Below, piece by piece: positions 37,600 through 47,032 of a stretch of 64,000 bases of DNA (the stretch's first letter is position 1; every line of letters starts with the position of its first letter). A program made the position numbers and the translations under genes. Below the pieces are notes generated by a model that was not told where the DNA came from, did no database searches, and was given only the letters and a program-made list of their open reading frames with translations. The DNA comes from Luteibacter aegosomaticola (GTDB lineage Bacteria; Pseudomonadota; Gammaproteobacteria; Xanthomonadales; Rhodanobacteraceae): positions 3,410,001 through 3,474,000 of the forward strand of contig NZ_CP095741.1 of NCBI RefSeq assembly GCF_023078475.1, in the 5' to 3' direction.

Positions 37600-37875
37600 T
37601 CAGGGAAAACGGCGCACGCGCCACTCGTGGACGGTAAGCGTGGACGACCCGGACGTATGCAGCGGATCGCCATGGGCGATCTGCGTGGCGGTATCCAGAT
37701 CGGCCGCGCGCAACAGGTAGGCACCGCCGGTGCCATCGGTGAATGGGCCCGTCATGTCGAGCAGGCCACGCTCGATCAGGCCTTGCAGGAACACCTGGTG
37801 CTCGGCGCCGGCCGAGGCCTGGAAGGCCTCGTTACGCATGGCCATCACCAGGTAGAGGTGAATCGTGTCGTTCAT
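37600..37875 (-). CDS. YciI-like protein
   Basis: 91 residues, ferredoxin-like fold of the YCII family: starts IHLYLVMAMRN, with GLIERGLLDMTGPFTDGTGGAYLL in the middle and ATQIAHGDPLHTSG near the end, which holds the conserved His-Asp pair of the family. Some YciI-like domains act as hydrolases or chaperone-like partners, but most have unknown roles. It sits between mtaD (4-base overlap) and ubiG, probably co-transcribed. Confidence 0.8.
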   Translation of the reverse strand: MNDTIHLYLVMAMRNEAFQASAGAEHQVFLQGLIERGLLDMTGPFTDGTGGAYLLRAADLDTATQIAHGDPLHTSGSSTLTVHEWRVRRFP

Positions 37876-39215
37876 TCCGGCGCATCCTCCGCGGCGATCT
37901 GCTCACGCCAGCCGCGAGCCTTGTCGCGGATGGCTTCGACATCAATGCCGATCAGGGTCTTATCGGCCAGCTTGCGCTTGCCGTCGATCCACACATCGCT
38001 CACCTGGTGGCGGCCCGTGGCGTACACGAGCTGCGAGGCCACGTGGTACAGCGGCTGGGTTTCCAGATCATCCAGACGCACAGCAGCCAGGTCGGCGCGC
38101 TTGCCCGGCTCGATCGAGCCGATCTTTTCGCCGAGGCCAATGGCCTTCGCACCATTGAGCGTGGCGGCACGCAGTGCGCTGGCGGCATCGAACGCCGCCG
38201 CATCGCCTGCCACGGCCTTCGCCAGCATCGCAGCGGTACGCATCTCGCCAAACATGTCGAGGTCGTTATTCGACGCGCAGCCATCGGTACCGATGCACAC
38301 ATTCACGCCGGCCGTACGCAGTTTCTCCGCCGGGCAGAAGCCCGACGCGAGCTTGAGGTTCGATTCCGGGCAGTGCACGACCGACACGCCCGCGGCGGCA
38401 CACGCGGCGATTTCGCCGTCGGTGAGTTGGGTCATGTGCACGGCGATAAGGCGCTCGTTGACCAGGCCCAGCTTCTGCAGGCGCTCGAAAGGACGGACGC
38501 CATCGCGCGCCTTGCCCTCTTCCACTTCCTGCGCGGTCTCATGGGTGTGCAGGTGCACGGGAATATCGAGCTGCTCGGAGAGCACGCGAATCCGCTCGAA
38601 GTTCTCATCCGAAACGGTGTACGGCGCATGCGGCGCGAACGCGGTCGTGAGCAGCGGCTCGCCGCGCAGGCTGTCGTGCACTTCCTCGGCGCGCTGGAAG
38701 TATTCATCCGAGGTCTTCGCCCACGGCGTGGGGAAGTCGATGACCGGCAGGCCGATCACCGCGCGGAAGCCCATCTGCCGATAAGTGGCGGCGATGACGT
38801 CCGGGAAGAAATAGTTTTCGTTGGCGCAGGTGGTGCCGCCGCGGATCATCTCGGCCACGGCGAGTTCCACGCCATCGCGAATGAAATCCGGACCCATCAC
38901 GCGGCCTTCGGCCGGCCAGATGTGCTCCTGCAACCAGACCATGAGTGGCAGGTCGTCGGCCAGGCCGCGCAGCAGGGTCATGGGGTTGTGCGTGTGCGAG
39001 TTCACCAGGCCGGGAATCAGGGCATGTTCGCTGAGCGACACGCGTTCGCGCGGCGCGTAGTGCTGGCGCGCTTCATCGGCGGGAAGGATGGCGAGGATCT
39101 CACCCTTGTCGATGGCAACGGCGTGGTCGTCGAGTACGACGCCATGCGGTTCCACCGGGACGACCCAGCGGGCTTCGATGAGGAGGTCGATATCGCGGAT
39201 GTCGTTGGAGCTCAT
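37872..39215 (-). CDS. mtaD: 5-methylthioadenosine/S-adenosylhomocysteine deaminase
   Basis: A 447-residue amidohydrolase of the TRZ/ATZ group. Deaminates methylthioadenosine and S-adenosylhomocysteine, by-products of SAM reactions such as UbiG's. Metal motifs: LVNSHTHNPMTLLRG (His74, His76), HLHTHETAQEVEEG, VHMTQLTD and IGTDGCASNNDLDMFGEM. The mtaD-ubiG pairing has functional sense: one produces S-adenosylhomocysteine, the other removes it. The same order exists in Pseudomonas. First gene of its run, about 85 bases from efp. Confidence 0.92.
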   Translation of the reverse strand: MSSNDIRDIDLLIEARWVVPVEPHGVVLDDHAVAIDKGEILAILPADEARQHYAPRERVSLSEHALIPGLVNSHTHNPMTLLRGLADDLPLMVWLQEHIWPAEGRVMGPDFIRDGVELAVAEMIRGGTTCANENYFFPDVIAATYRQMGFRAVIGLPVIDFPTPWAKTSDEYFQRAEEVHDSLRGEPLLTTAFAPHAPYTVSDENFERIRVLSEQLDIPVHLHTHETAQEVEEGKARDGVRPFERLQKLGLVNERLIAVHMTQLTDGEIAACAAAGVSVVHCPESNLKLASGFCPAEKLRTAGVNVCIGTDGCASNNDLDMFGEMRTAAMLAKAVAGDAAAFDAASALRAATLNGAKAIGLGEKIGSIEPGKRADLAAVRLDDLETQPLYHVASQLVYATGRHQVSDVWIDGKRKLADKTLIGIDVEAIRDKARGWREQIAAEDAPE

Positions 39216-39299
39216 GGAGACTGTTTCCTTGCGCCTGATAAGCGAACGGCACGGCGCCCAGGGGGCGGCCGTGCCGTCGGTGTACGTCGATCGTGCGTC

Positions 39300-39881
39300 T
39301 TACTTGACGCGGCTGTCGTACTCGCCGGTGCGGGTATCGACCTTGATCATTTCATCCTGGTTGACGAACAGCGGCACGCGGACCACGGCGCCGGTTTCGA
39401 GCGTCGCCGGCTTGCCGCCGCCGCCCGAGGTATCGCCACGGACGCCCGGATCGGTTTCGACGATCTTCAGCTCAACGAACTTCGGCGCCTGCACCGCGAT
39501 GATCTGGGTTTCGTTGAAGATGGTGATGACGCACTGCTCGTCGCCCTTCAGCCACTTCCAGGCATCGCCCATGGCGGCCAGGTTGGCGCGGTACTGCTCG
39601 AAGGTCTCCGAGTGCATGAAGATCCACTCGCGGTCGTCGCCGGTGCCTTCGATGTACGAGAAGCTGGCGTCCGTATCAGTCGCGTTGGCTTCTTCGTACG
39701 AATCGCTCGACTTCAGGGTCAGCTCGGTGGTGCGGCCGTCCTTGAGGTTACGCACACGGATGCGGGTGAACGCCTGGCCCTTGCCCGGCTTGATGAAGTC
39801 CGCCTCGGTGATCACCCAGGGATCGCCGTTGTGGAGGATCTTCTTGCCCGTTTTGACGTCATTGAGGCCAAGGCTCGCCAT
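39300..39881 (-). CDS. efp: Elongation factor P
   Basis: 193 residues from ATG 39881; GGAG stands about ten bases before it, while an earlier ATG at 39890 has the GGAG almost touching. EF-P lets ribosomes pass consecutive prolines. The tip loop IKPGKGQAF puts Lys34 exactly where E. coli EF-P carries beta-lysine. The EpmB gene for that modification is divergently encoded 88 bases away. Domain III ends [13 protein letters not shown]. Confidence 0.97.
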   Translation of the reverse strand: MASLGLNDVKTGKKILHNGDPWVITEADFIKPGKGQAFTRIRVRNLKDGRTTELTLKSSDSYEEANATDTDASFSYIEGTGDDREWIFMHSETFEQYRANLAAMGDAWKWLKGDEQCVITIFNETQIIAVQAPKFVELKIVETDPGVRGDTSGGGGKPATLETGAVVRVPLFVNQDEMIKVDTRTGEYDSRVK

Positions 39882-39969
39882 GTGTTGCATGCTCCAGAGG
39901 TGAATCCGCCCGCCGGGCGGCTAAAATAGGGGTCTGTTACGGGCCTCGTGGCCCGCCCCAAGGCCCACC
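39882..39969. promoter_or_regulatory. Divergent efp/epmB intergenic region
   Basis: 88 bases between the divergent starts. A TAAAAT at 39922-39927 could be a -10 box for epmB, without a clear -35. Two hairpins (CCGCCC/GGGCGG near 39907-39920 and CGGGCC/GGCCCG near 39939-39954) lie in the region. Shared control of EF-P and its modifying enzyme is plausible. Confidence 0.4.
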
Positions 39970-40995
39970 ATGATAACCGCAAGCCCCACTCCCCGCCTAC
40001 CGACGCCCGTTCAGGGGTGGCGCGAGGCCTGGCGAGATGCCATCACCGATGCCAGCGAGCTCCTGCAGGCCGTCGGCCTCGGCCACCGCGCGGACCTGCT
40101 GCCGCCCGACGACGCCGGCTTCCCGCTGAGGGTGCCGCGTGGCTTCGTGGCGCGCATGCGCCAGGGCGACCCGTCCGACCCCCTCCTCCTGCAGGTGCTG
40201 CCCCGCCAGGCCGAGCACGTGGAGGCACCGGGGTTCAGCGTGGACGCCGTGGGCGATATGGCCGCCAAGGCGGGCCATGGCCTGCTCCACAAATACGATG
40301 GCCGCGCCCTGCTGATCGCCAGCGGCTCGTGCGCCGTGAACTGCCGGTACTGCTTCCGCCGGCACTTCCCCTACGGCGAAGAGATTGCCGCCGCCGCTCA
40401 ATGGCGCGAGGCGCTGGCCCACGTGGCCGCCGACACCTCGATCCGCGAGCTCATCCTCTCTGGCGGGGATCCGCTTTCCCTGGCCACCCACAAGCTCGAG
40501 GAGCTGACGCGCGGCCTGGCGGCCATGCCCCACGTGATCCGCCTGCGCATCCACACCCGCCTGCCCGTGGTGCTGCCCGAGCGCGTGGATGACGCGTTCA
40601 CCGCGTGGCTGGCCGCCCTGCCCTTGCAGAAGGTGGTGGTGCTGCACGCCAACCACGCCAACGAGTTCGATGCCAGCGTGGACGCCGCCTGCGCCCGCTT
40701 GCGCGAGGCCGGGGCCACCCTGCTCAACCAGTCGGTGCTGCTGCGCGGCGTGAACGATGACGCCGATGCCCTGGCCGACCTCTGCGAGCGATCGTTTGCC
40801 GCGGGGGTGCTGCCCTACTACCTGCACCAGCTCGACAAAGTCACCGGCGCCGCCCATTTCGAGGTGGCCGATGAGCAAGCACTGGCCCTGGTGGAGACAC
40901 TCCGGGCACGTTTACCTGGGTACCTTGTCCCAAAACTGGTTCGGGAATTGCCCGGCGACCCCTCAAAGCGTCCCATTGCCGATTTCGCGCGCTAG
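39970..40995 (+). CDS. epmB: EF-P beta-lysylation protein EpmB (lysine 2,3-aminomutase family)
   Basis: A 341-residue radical SAM/PLP enzyme that turns (S)-alpha-lysine into (R)-beta-lysine for attachment to EF-P Lys34 by EpmA. The iron-sulfur motif is C121-x3-C125-x2-C128 in SCAVNCRYCFRRHFPY; PLP binding is expected from the C-terminal part (LPYYLHQLDKVTGAAHFEV). Compared with catabolic lysine aminomutases it is short, as in EpmB. Divergent from efp. epmA is not in this window. Confidence 0.94.
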   Translation: MITASPTPRLPTPVQGWREAWRDAITDASELLQAVGLGHRADLLPPDDAGFPLRVPRGFVARMRQGDPSDPLLLQVLPRQAEHVEAPGFSVDAVGDMAAKAGHGLLHKYDGRALLIASGSCAVNCRYCFRRHFPYGEEIAAAAQWREALAHVAADTSIRELILSGGDPLSLATHKLEELTRGLAAMPHVIRLRIHTRLPVVLPERVDDAFTAWLAALPLQKVVVLHANHANEFDASVDAACARLREAGATLLNQSVLLRGVNDDADALADLCERSFAAGVLPYYLHQLDKVTGAAHFEVADEQALALVETLRARLPGYLVPKLVRELPGDPSKRPIADFAR

Positions 40996-41096
40996 TATGG
41001 GCCCATCCTGCCGTAGATCCGGCAGGACCGCGAGACAGGGGGTGCACACTGGGGAACCGGTGTGCCGGGGTGGAACTGCGGTAGCCAAGAACAAGC

Positions 41097-43160
41097 ATGA
41101 AACACGACAACGTTATCCGCGTCCTCTTCATCGAATCGTCGGTGGAAGAGGCGGAACTATTGATCAATGTGCTGCGCAATGGCGGCATCGCCGTGCGCCC
41201 GTCGCGTGCCACCACGGCCGACGAGATCCAGGCCTGCCTGGCCGACCAGGCGCCGGACCTCGTGCTGCTGAATCCGACGGTGCCCGGGGTCGATCCGAAC
41301 CAGGTCCTGCGCCAGCTTGACGCCAGCGGGCGCGACCTTGCGGCGATCGCGGTGCTGGAGCACCTCGATGACGACCAGGTGGCCGACCTGCTCGCGGGCG
41401 GTGCCCGCGGCGTGGCCCTGCGCAAGCGCCACGACCAGATCCTCGCCACGGTCCGCCGCGAGTTCCAGTCGCTCTCCATGCGCCGCCAGGTGCGCCGTCT
41501 CGAGACGGCCCTGCGCGAAACCGAGCGCCGCTGTGACTCGCTGCTGGATTCGTCGCGCGATGCGATCGCCTATGTGCACGAGGGCATGCATGTCCGCGTG
41601 AACCAGGCTTACCTAGAGGCCTTTGGCTTCAACGAATACGACGACATCATCGGCCTGCCGATCCTCGATCTGATCTCGGGCACGCACGCCGACGACTTCA
41701 AGAACGCCCTGCGCGGGGTGTCAAAGGGCGAAAAGACCCCACCGCCGATGGACCTCCTGGCCCGTCGCGACGACGGCACCACGTTCAAGGCGGCCGTCGA
41801 ATTCGCCCAGGCCACCTTCGAAGGCGAGGCCTGCCTGCAGATCGTGTTCCGCCAGCAGACGGTGGACCCCGCGCTGGTGGCGCAGCTCTATCAGGATCCG
41901 GTCACCGGCCTGTTCAATCGCGCGCGCACGCTTGAGCACATTGATGAGGCTGTGGCCGCCGCCGCAGCGGGCCGTGCTGGCCAGGCCGTGCTGCTGATCG
42001 AGCCGGACAACTGGAAGGAACTGGTGGCCAGCGCTGGCATCGCCAACGCCGACCAGGTGCTGGCGAACCTTGCCGTGCGCATCAAGGAAGCACTCGACGA
42101 GGAAGACGTCCCGGGCGTACTCGGCGACCACACCTTCGGCATCGTGCTCGCTCCGCGGGGCGACCTGGAACACGCCGCGCTGACCGAGCGCCTGCGCGCC
42201 AGCATCGCCGAAGCCATCATCGACGCGGGCACGCGCTCACTGACGGTCACCGTGACCGTGGGCGGCACCCTGCTCGCCGAAAAGAACGCCAACGCCGAAA
42301 CCGTGCTCGACCAGGCCCAGGCCGCGCTGCGCAACGCCCAGAACCAGGGCGGTAATCGCGTGGAGCTGCACGACCCGGCCGCGCGCGAAAAGGCCGATGC
42401 CGAGCGCGAGCAGTACTGGCTGGACCTGGTTCGCGAGGCGCTCGCGCAGGATGGCCTGCGCCTGTACCACCAGCAGATCATCAGCCTGCAGGATGCCGCC
42501 GGCGAGTTCTACGACATCCTGGTCCGCATGCGCGGCCCGAAGGGCGATGTGCTGCCCTCGTACTTCTTCCCCGTGGCGGAACGCAACGGCCTGCTTCCGG
42601 CGATCGACCGCTGGGTGCTGGGCCACGCTATCGACGCCCTCGCCCACCGCGAGAACGATGGCCTGACCACCACCTATTTCGTGAAGATCACCGCACAGTC
42701 GCTGGAAGACCCCGACCTGCTGCCGTGGCTCAAGCGGCGCCTGGAAACGGCCAAGCTGCGCCGCAGCCAGCTCGTTATCGCCATGCCGGAATCGAAGGTG
42801 CTGACGATGCTGCGCAAGGCCCAGGAGTTCTCGGCCGGCTGGCGCCAGTCGGGCGGGCGGTTTGCGATCGAGCAGTTCGGCTCAGGCCTGAACTCGTTCC
42901 AGATGCTGACCCACGTCGAGGCCGACTTCCTGAAGATCGACCGCAGCTTCATGACCGACCTGCCGCAGCACCCGGAAAACCAGAAGCGCATTTCCGACAT
43001 CTGCAAGGAAGGCCACGCCACTGGCAAGCAGACCGTCGCCGAATGGGTGGAGGATGCTGTGAGCACCTCGCTGCTCTTCGCCTGCGGCGTCGATTTCGTG
43101 CAGGGCAACTTCCTGCAGGAGCCGGCGAAGGTGTTGGCTGAAGAGTACCTGCCGGTCTGA
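41097..43160 (+). CDS. fimX: FimX-like REC-PAS-GGDEF-EAL protein with degenerate catalytic sites
   Basis: 687 residues. Domain order: response-receiver (8-120) with Asn59 where the phospho-acceptor Asp would be; PAS (~145-255); GGDEF-like (~265-425) with LGDHTF (342-347) in place of GGDEF; EAL-like (~440-685) with DIL (473-475) for EAL and EQFGSG (592-597) for DDFGTG, while KID (613-615) and QGNF are kept. This pattern of total catalytic loss with retained c-di-GMP fold is that of FimX, which binds c-di-GMP and PilZ and drives type IV pilus assembly. The length is near Xanthomonas FimX. No pilus genes adjacent. Confidence 0.83.
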   Translation: MKHDNVIRVLFIESSVEEAELLINVLRNGGIAVRPSRATTADEIQACLADQAPDLVLLNPTVPGVDPNQVLRQLDASGRDLAAIAVLEHLDDDQVADLLAGGARGVALRKRHDQILATVRREFQSLSMRRQVRRLETALRETERRCDSLLDSSRDAIAYVHEGMHVRVNQAYLEAFGFNEYDDIIGLPILDLISGTHADDFKNALRGVSKGEKTPPPMDLLARRDDGTTFKAAVEFAQATFEGEACLQIVFRQQTVDPALVAQLYQDPVTGLFNRARTLEHIDEAVAAAAAGRAGQAVLLIEPDNWKELVASAGIANADQVLANLAVRIKEALDEEDVPGVLGDHTFGIVLAPRGDLEHAALTERLRASIAEAIIDAGTRSLTVTVTVGGTLLAEKNANAETVLDQAQAALRNAQNQGGNRVELHDPAAREKADAEREQYWLDLVREALAQDGLRLYHQQIISLQDAAGEFYDILVRMRGPKGDVLPSYFFPVAERNGLLPAIDRWVLGHAIDALAHRENDGLTTTYFVKITAQSLEDPDLLPWLKRRLETAKLRRSQLVIAMPESKVLTMLRKAQEFSAGWRQSGGRFAIEQFGSGLNSFQMLTHVEADFLKIDRSFMTDLPQHPENQKRISDICKEGHATGKQTVAEWVEDAVSTSLLFACGVDFVQGNFLQEPAKVLAEEYLPV

Positions 43161-43161
43161 G

Positions 43162-43229
43162 GCGAAAGGCGTCGCCCACAGGGTGGGCTCCTACCGTAGG
43201 AGCCCACCCTGTGGGCGACGCCTTTCGCG
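43162..43229. repeat. Type A REP pair, tail-to-tail arrangement
   Basis: Here the two type A halves have their GTAG ends together in the centre (CTCCTAC-CGTAGGAG) and extend outward to GCGAAAGGCGTCGCCCAC and its mirror. This is the reverse of the other type A pairs, in which GTAG ends lie outside. The arms can still fold as one long perfect hairpin. Confidence 0.9.
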
Positions 43230-43289
43230 AAGACCCAACAAGACGCCTCTCGCGAAAACCCAACACGTACAACCCAACACGCACAACGA

Positions 43290-43320
43290 AAAAAGCCCGC
43301 GATCGCTCGCGGGCTTTTTC
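43290..43320. terminator. Bidirectional terminator between fimX-like gene and rplS
   Basis: AAAAAGCCCGCGA and TCGCGGGCTTTTT form a perfect stem around TCGC, with A- and T-tracts. It follows the rplS stop on the minus strand by about 20 bases and also lies downstream of the fimX-like gene. Confidence 0.9.
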
Positions 43321-43340
43321 TTGACGCTTGCTGCAACCGA

Positions 43341-43742
43341 TTACTCGGCAGCGGCAGCAGCGGCAGCCTTCTTCGCAGCCTTGGCGGCGGCGGCGGCGGC
43401 CACGTCTTCCTTGATGCGAGCAGCCTTGCCTTCCAGACCACGCAGGAAGTACAGCTTGGCGCCGCGGACCTTACCCTTACGCTTCACTTCGACCGAGTCG
43501 ATAGCGGCGCTGTGGGTCTGGAACACGCGCTCAACGCCGGTGCCGTGCGAGATCTTGCGCACGGTGAAGGCGGAGTGCAGGCCGCGGCTACGCTTGGCAA
43601 TGCAGATACCTTCGAACGCCTGGACGCGCTCGCGGTTGCCTTCCTTGACCTTGACGTTAACGACCACGGTGTCGCCAGGGCCGAAATCCGGCAGCTGGCG
43701 GGTGATCTGCTCGGCTTCGAACTGTTGGAGAAGTTTGTTCAT
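43341..43742 (-). CDS. rplS: 50S ribosomal protein L19
   Basis: 133 residues from ATG 43742. Core motif [32 protein letters not shown] and the [29 protein letters not shown] end are diagnostic. After the normal end near residue 115 there is an Ala/Lys-rich tail ([19 protein letters not shown]) typical of this bacterial group. Last gene of the rpsP-rimM-trmD-rplS operon. Confidence 0.97.
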   Translation of the reverse strand: MNKLLQQFEAEQITRQLPDFGPGDTVVVNVKVKEGNRERVQAFEGICIAKRSRGLHSAFTVRKISHGTGVERVFQTHSAAIDSVEVKRKGKVRGAKLYFLRGLEGKAARIKEDVAAAAAAKAAKKAAAAAAAE

Positions 43743-43754
43743 GGCACACACCTG

Positions 43755-44537
43755 TCAATATTTGTTACGGCGGTCGTCGCCGGCCGCACCGTTTGGCCGC
43801 GAATATTCACGGCGGAATTCATCCAGCAAAGCCCGGGATTGATCATCCAGGACCAGCTGCGTTAGCAGATCCGGCCGGCGCAGCCAGGTTCGACCTAGCG
43901 ACTGCTTACGACGCCAACGGGCAATAGCCGCGTGGTCGCCGGACAGCAGCACCTCCGGCACGCCACCCCATGCGTCGTGCTGCACGGGACGGGTGTAGTG
44001 CGGGCAATCCAGCAAGCCGTCCGAGAACGAATCCTGCTGGTGGGACTGCGCATCGTTCAATGCACCTTCCTGAAGACGACCCACCGCATCGATAACCACC
44101 GCTGCGCCGAGCTCACCGCCAGACAGCACATAATCGCCGATTGAGAGCTCTTCGTCGACCTCGTGCTGGACAAAGCGTTCGTCCACACCTTCATAACGTC
44201 CGCAGATCAGGGCAATTCGCGGCATATTTGCCAGCGCTTCCACCCGCTTCTGCGTCAGCCGCGCGCCTTGCGGGCTGAGGTAGATCACGTGCACCGGTTC
44301 CGGTGCCGCCTCACGAATCGCCGCGAGCGTGGCTCGCAAGGGCTCGATCAGCATCACCATGCCTGGTCCACCGCCAAAGGGGCGGCCATCCACGGTGCGG
44401 TAATTATCGGTGGCGAAATCACGCGGGTTCCAGGCTTCCACCTGGAGCAGCTCGCGCTGCTGCGCCCTTCCTACCACCCCGATACCGGCCGACTGGCGGA
44501 CAAAATCGGGAAACAGCGTTACCACGTCGATGCGCAT
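43755..44537 (-). CDS. trmD: tRNA (guanine-N1)-methyltransferase
   Basis: 260 residues, SPOUT-class enzyme that methylates G37 of tRNAs with a G36 and so prevents frameshifting. Visible: [12 protein letters not shown] start, [23 protein letters not shown] (SAM knot) and [14 protein letters not shown]. Twelve bases upstream of rplS and 18 after rimM. The region ~155-175 ([18 protein letters not shown]) matches the family's active-site loop. Confidence 0.97.
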   Translation of the reverse strand: MRIDVVTLFPDFVRQSAGIGVVGRAQQRELLQVEAWNPRDFATDNYRTVDGRPFGGGPGMVMLIEPLRATLAAIREAAPEPVHVIYLSPQGARLTQKRVEALANMPRIALICGRYEGVDERFVQHEVDEELSIGDYVLSGGELGAAVVIDAVGRLQEGALNDAQSHQQDSFSDGLLDCPHYTRPVQHDAWGGVPEVLLSGDHAAIARWRRKQSLGRTWLRRPDLLTQLVLDDQSRALLDEFRREYSRPNGAAGDDRRNKY

Positions 44538-44555
44538 GACTTCAGGTACCGCTGC

Positions 44556-45074
44556 TCAGAACTCGGGGTCCCAGTCCACTACGATGCGGCCGGCGTCGAA
44601 ATCGACGGACTGCACGTAGGGGCCCTGGACGAACGGGACCAGACGCTCCTTTTCACCATCCTTGACCACCATGACATCGTTGGCGCCGGTGGAAAAAAGG
44701 TGGCTGACCCGGCCGAGCGAAACGTTCTCCGTGGTGACGACCTCGAGGCTTTCGAGATCGAACCAGTAGAACTCGCCCGGGGCGGGCGGCGGAAACGAGT
44801 CGCGCGAGACCGTGATCTCGCAACCGACCAGCGTTGCCGCCTGGTCACGATCCGTGATGTCCGGCAGGGAGGCGACGATGCCCTTGCCCTGCGCGTTACC
44901 GCGGATCCCGCTCATCTCCCGTTCCACGCCCGGCGCGGTCAGCAGCCAGGGCTGGTACCGGAAGATCTGGAGGCGGGGCTCGGTCCAGCTTTCAAGCTTG
45001 ACCTGGCCCTGCACACCATGGAGCCCAACGATGCGCCCTACGCGGACGCGCCGGCCAGGCTCCGTCGACATCAA
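44556..45074 (-). CDS. rimM: Ribosome maturation factor RimM
   Basis: 172 residues. The [23 protein letters not shown] start and the PRC-barrel part [37 protein letters not shown] are characteristic. RimM binds S19 and helps 30S head maturation. It overlaps rpsP by four bases. Confidence 0.95.
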   Translation of the reverse strand: MMSTEPGRRVRVGRIVGLHGVQGQVKLESWTEPRLQIFRYQPWLLTAPGVEREMSGIRGNAQGKGIVASLPDITDRDQAATLVGCEITVSRDSFPPPAPGEFYWFDLESLEVVTTENVSLGRVSHLFSTGANDVMVVKDGEKERLVPFVQGPYVQSVDFDAGRIVVDWDPEF

Positions 45075-45322
45075 GCTGCCAGCTTGCCGGCTTCCTTGAC
45101 GAGGGCGCGGACCTTATCGGTCAGCTGCGCACCCTTGGCCACCCAGGCGTTGACCTTGGCGACGTCGAGCTCGAGACGCTTGTCAGCGCCCGAAGCGACC
45201 GGGTTGTAGTAGCCAACACGCTCGATGTTACGGCCATCGCGCGGGCTGCGCTGGTCGGTCACAACGATGTGATAAAACGGACGGCCCTTGGCGCCACCGC
45301 GCGAAAGACGAATCTTAACCAT
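45071..45322 (-). CDS. rpsP: 30S ribosomal protein S16
   Basis: 83 residues beginning [31 protein letters not shown], the S16 signature, then [10 protein letters not shown]. First gene of the rpsP operon; ffh lies 130 bases upstream on the same strand. Confidence 0.98.
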   Translation of the reverse strand: MVKIRLSRGGAKGRPFYHIVVTDQRSPRDGRNIERVGYYNPVASGADKRLELDVAKVNAWVAKGAQLTDKVRALVKEAGKLAA

Positions 45323-45454
45323 AAGTTACGTGCTCCAGAGTGCCGGATGCCGGCAAAGCGCGCGCGAGAAGCGGGCGCGGTAAAGCCGGACATTTTAGCC
45401 AAAGTTTTCAGAAATGGAAGTACCTGCGGGCACTTCCGTGGCCTTACGGCCGGT

Positions 45455-46834
45455 TTAACGCGGCGGCATCATCCCACCCATGCCGCCCATGCCCTTCAGG
45501 GCGCCACGCATCTGGCGCATGAGGCCCTTGCTGCCACCCTTCGACAGCTTGGACATCATCTTTTCCATCTGCATGAATTGCTTCAGCAGGCGGTTCACAT
45601 CCGCCGGCTGGGTGCCGGAACCGCGTGCAACGCGGGCCTTGCGCGAGCCGTTCAGGAGATCCGGGTGGCGGCGCTCCTTCTTCGTCATCGAGCCAATGAT
45701 GGCGACCATCTTCTTCAGTTCGCCGTCGTTGACCTTCGACTTCACGTTCTCAGGCAGGGCGGAGACGCCCGGCAGTTTGTCCATGAGGCCGGCGAGCCCG
45801 CCCATGTTGTTCATCTGTTCGAGCTGATCGCGCATATCGTTGAGATCGAAGCGCTTGCCCTTCATGACCTTCTCGGCCAGCTTCTGGGCTTTCTCGTGGT
45901 CGACCTTGCGCTCTACCTCTTCCACGAGCGACAGCACGTCGCCCATGCCGAGGATGCGCTGGGCGACGCGATCCGGGTGGAACGGCTCGAGGGCATCGGT
46001 CTTTTCACCGGCGCCGAGGAACTTGATGGGGCGACCGGTGATGTAGCGCACCGACAGGGCCGCACCGCCGCGGGCATCGCCGTCGGTCTTGGTGAGCACC
46101 ACGCCGGTGAGCGGCAGCGCGTCAGCGAACGCCTTGGCGACGTTGGCCGCATCCTGGCCGGTCATCGAATCGACGACGAACAGGGTTTCGATCGGGTTGA
46201 TGGCGCCGTGGAGGGACTTGATCTCCTCCATCATCGCTTCGTCGACGTGCAGGCGGCCGGCGGTATCCACCAGCAGCACGTCGATGACTTCGCGGCGGGC
46301 GGCGGCAACGGCGGCCTTCGCGATATCGACCGGGTTCTGGCCGGCTTCGGACGGGAAGAAGGACACGTCGACCTGCGAGGCCAGCGTGCGCAGCTGTTCG
46401 ATAGCGGCCGGACGGTACACGTCGCAGCTGACCACCATGACGCGCTTCTTCTTCCGCTCCTTGAGGAAGCGGGCGAGCTTGCCGACGGTGGTGGTCTTAC
46501 CAGCGCCCTGGAGGCCCGCCATGAGCACGACGGCTGGCGGCTGGGTGGCGAGGTTCAGCTCGCTGTTGGCGGCACCCATGACGGCGGTGAGCTCGTCGCT
46601 GACGACCTTGACCAGAGCCTGGCCCGGAGAAAGGCTCTTCAGCACGTCCTGGCCGACGGCACGGACCTTCACGCGCTCGACCAGCGCCTTCACCACCGGC
46701 AAGGCCACATCGGCCTCGAGCAGGGCGATGCGCACTTCGCGGAGGGTCTCGCGGATGTTTTCCTCGGTCAGCCGGCCGCGACCACGCAGGCGGTTAACGG
46801 TATCGGAGAGGCGTTGGCTGAGCGATTCAAACAT
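45455..46834 (-). CDS. ffh: Signal recognition particle protein Ffh
   Basis: A 459-residue GTPase that binds 4.5S RNA and signal peptides. Domains: N (MFESLSQRLSDTVNRLRGRGRLTEENI), G (GLQGAGKTTTVGKLA, DTAGRL, TKTDGDARGGAAL) and a Met-rich M domain ending in MRGALKGMGGMGGMMPPR. ATG 46834 fixes the standard N-terminus. A type A REP half is placed just upstream. Confidence 0.97.
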   Translation of the reverse strand: MFESLSQRLSDTVNRLRGRGRLTEENIRETLREVRIALLEADVALPVVKALVERVKVRAVGQDVLKSLSPGQALVKVVSDELTAVMGAANSELNLATQPPAVVLMAGLQGAGKTTTVGKLARFLKERKKKRVMVVSCDVYRPAAIEQLRTLASQVDVSFFPSEAGQNPVDIAKAAVAAARREVIDVLLVDTAGRLHVDEAMMEEIKSLHGAINPIETLFVVDSMTGQDAANVAKAFADALPLTGVVLTKTDGDARGGAALSVRYITGRPIKFLGAGEKTDALEPFHPDRVAQRILGMGDVLSLVEEVERKVDHEKAQKLAEKVMKGKRFDLNDMRDQLEQMNNMGGLAGLMDKLPGVSALPENVKSKVNDGELKKMVAIIGSMTKKERRHPDLLNGSRKARVARGSGTQPADVNRLLKQFMQMEKMMSKLSKGGSKGLMRQMRGALKGMGGMGGMMPPR

Positions 46835-46888
46835 GGCGGGAGCCGTCGGGGGATACGTGAACACCCGATTATAGCCGTTTACCACCCC

Positions 46889-46922
46889 GTAGGAGCCCAC
46901 CCTGTGGGCGACATCTTTCGCG
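46889..46922 (+). repeat. Single type A REP half upstream of ffh and ypjD-like gene
   Basis: GTAGGAGCCCACCCTGTGGG then CGACATCTTTCGCGACA. Lies between divergent ffh and ypjD-like genes; the facing half is not found. Confidence 0.85.
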
Positions 46923-47032
46923 ACACCGTCGCAGGACGCGTGGCATCAACCCGAAAGGCACCCCCGTGGCCGCCCACAAATGCCACTGTGTCGCATTCCG
47001 CTCCCCTGCCCCCTATGCCACACTGCGCCTCC

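Noticed and set aside
39922..39927. TAAAAT as a definite epmB promoter.
   Set aside because: No -35 element at 16-18 bases; listed only as part of a low-confidence intergenic region.
37743..39929. 728-codon plus-strand frame opposite mtaD and efp.
   Set aside because: Shadow frame; mtaD and EF-P are unambiguous on the other strand.
45269..47032. Long N-terminal extension of the YpjD-like frame running opposite ffh.
   Set aside because: The true start is ATG 47033, where the hydrophobic helices begin; the upstream part is antisense to ffh.
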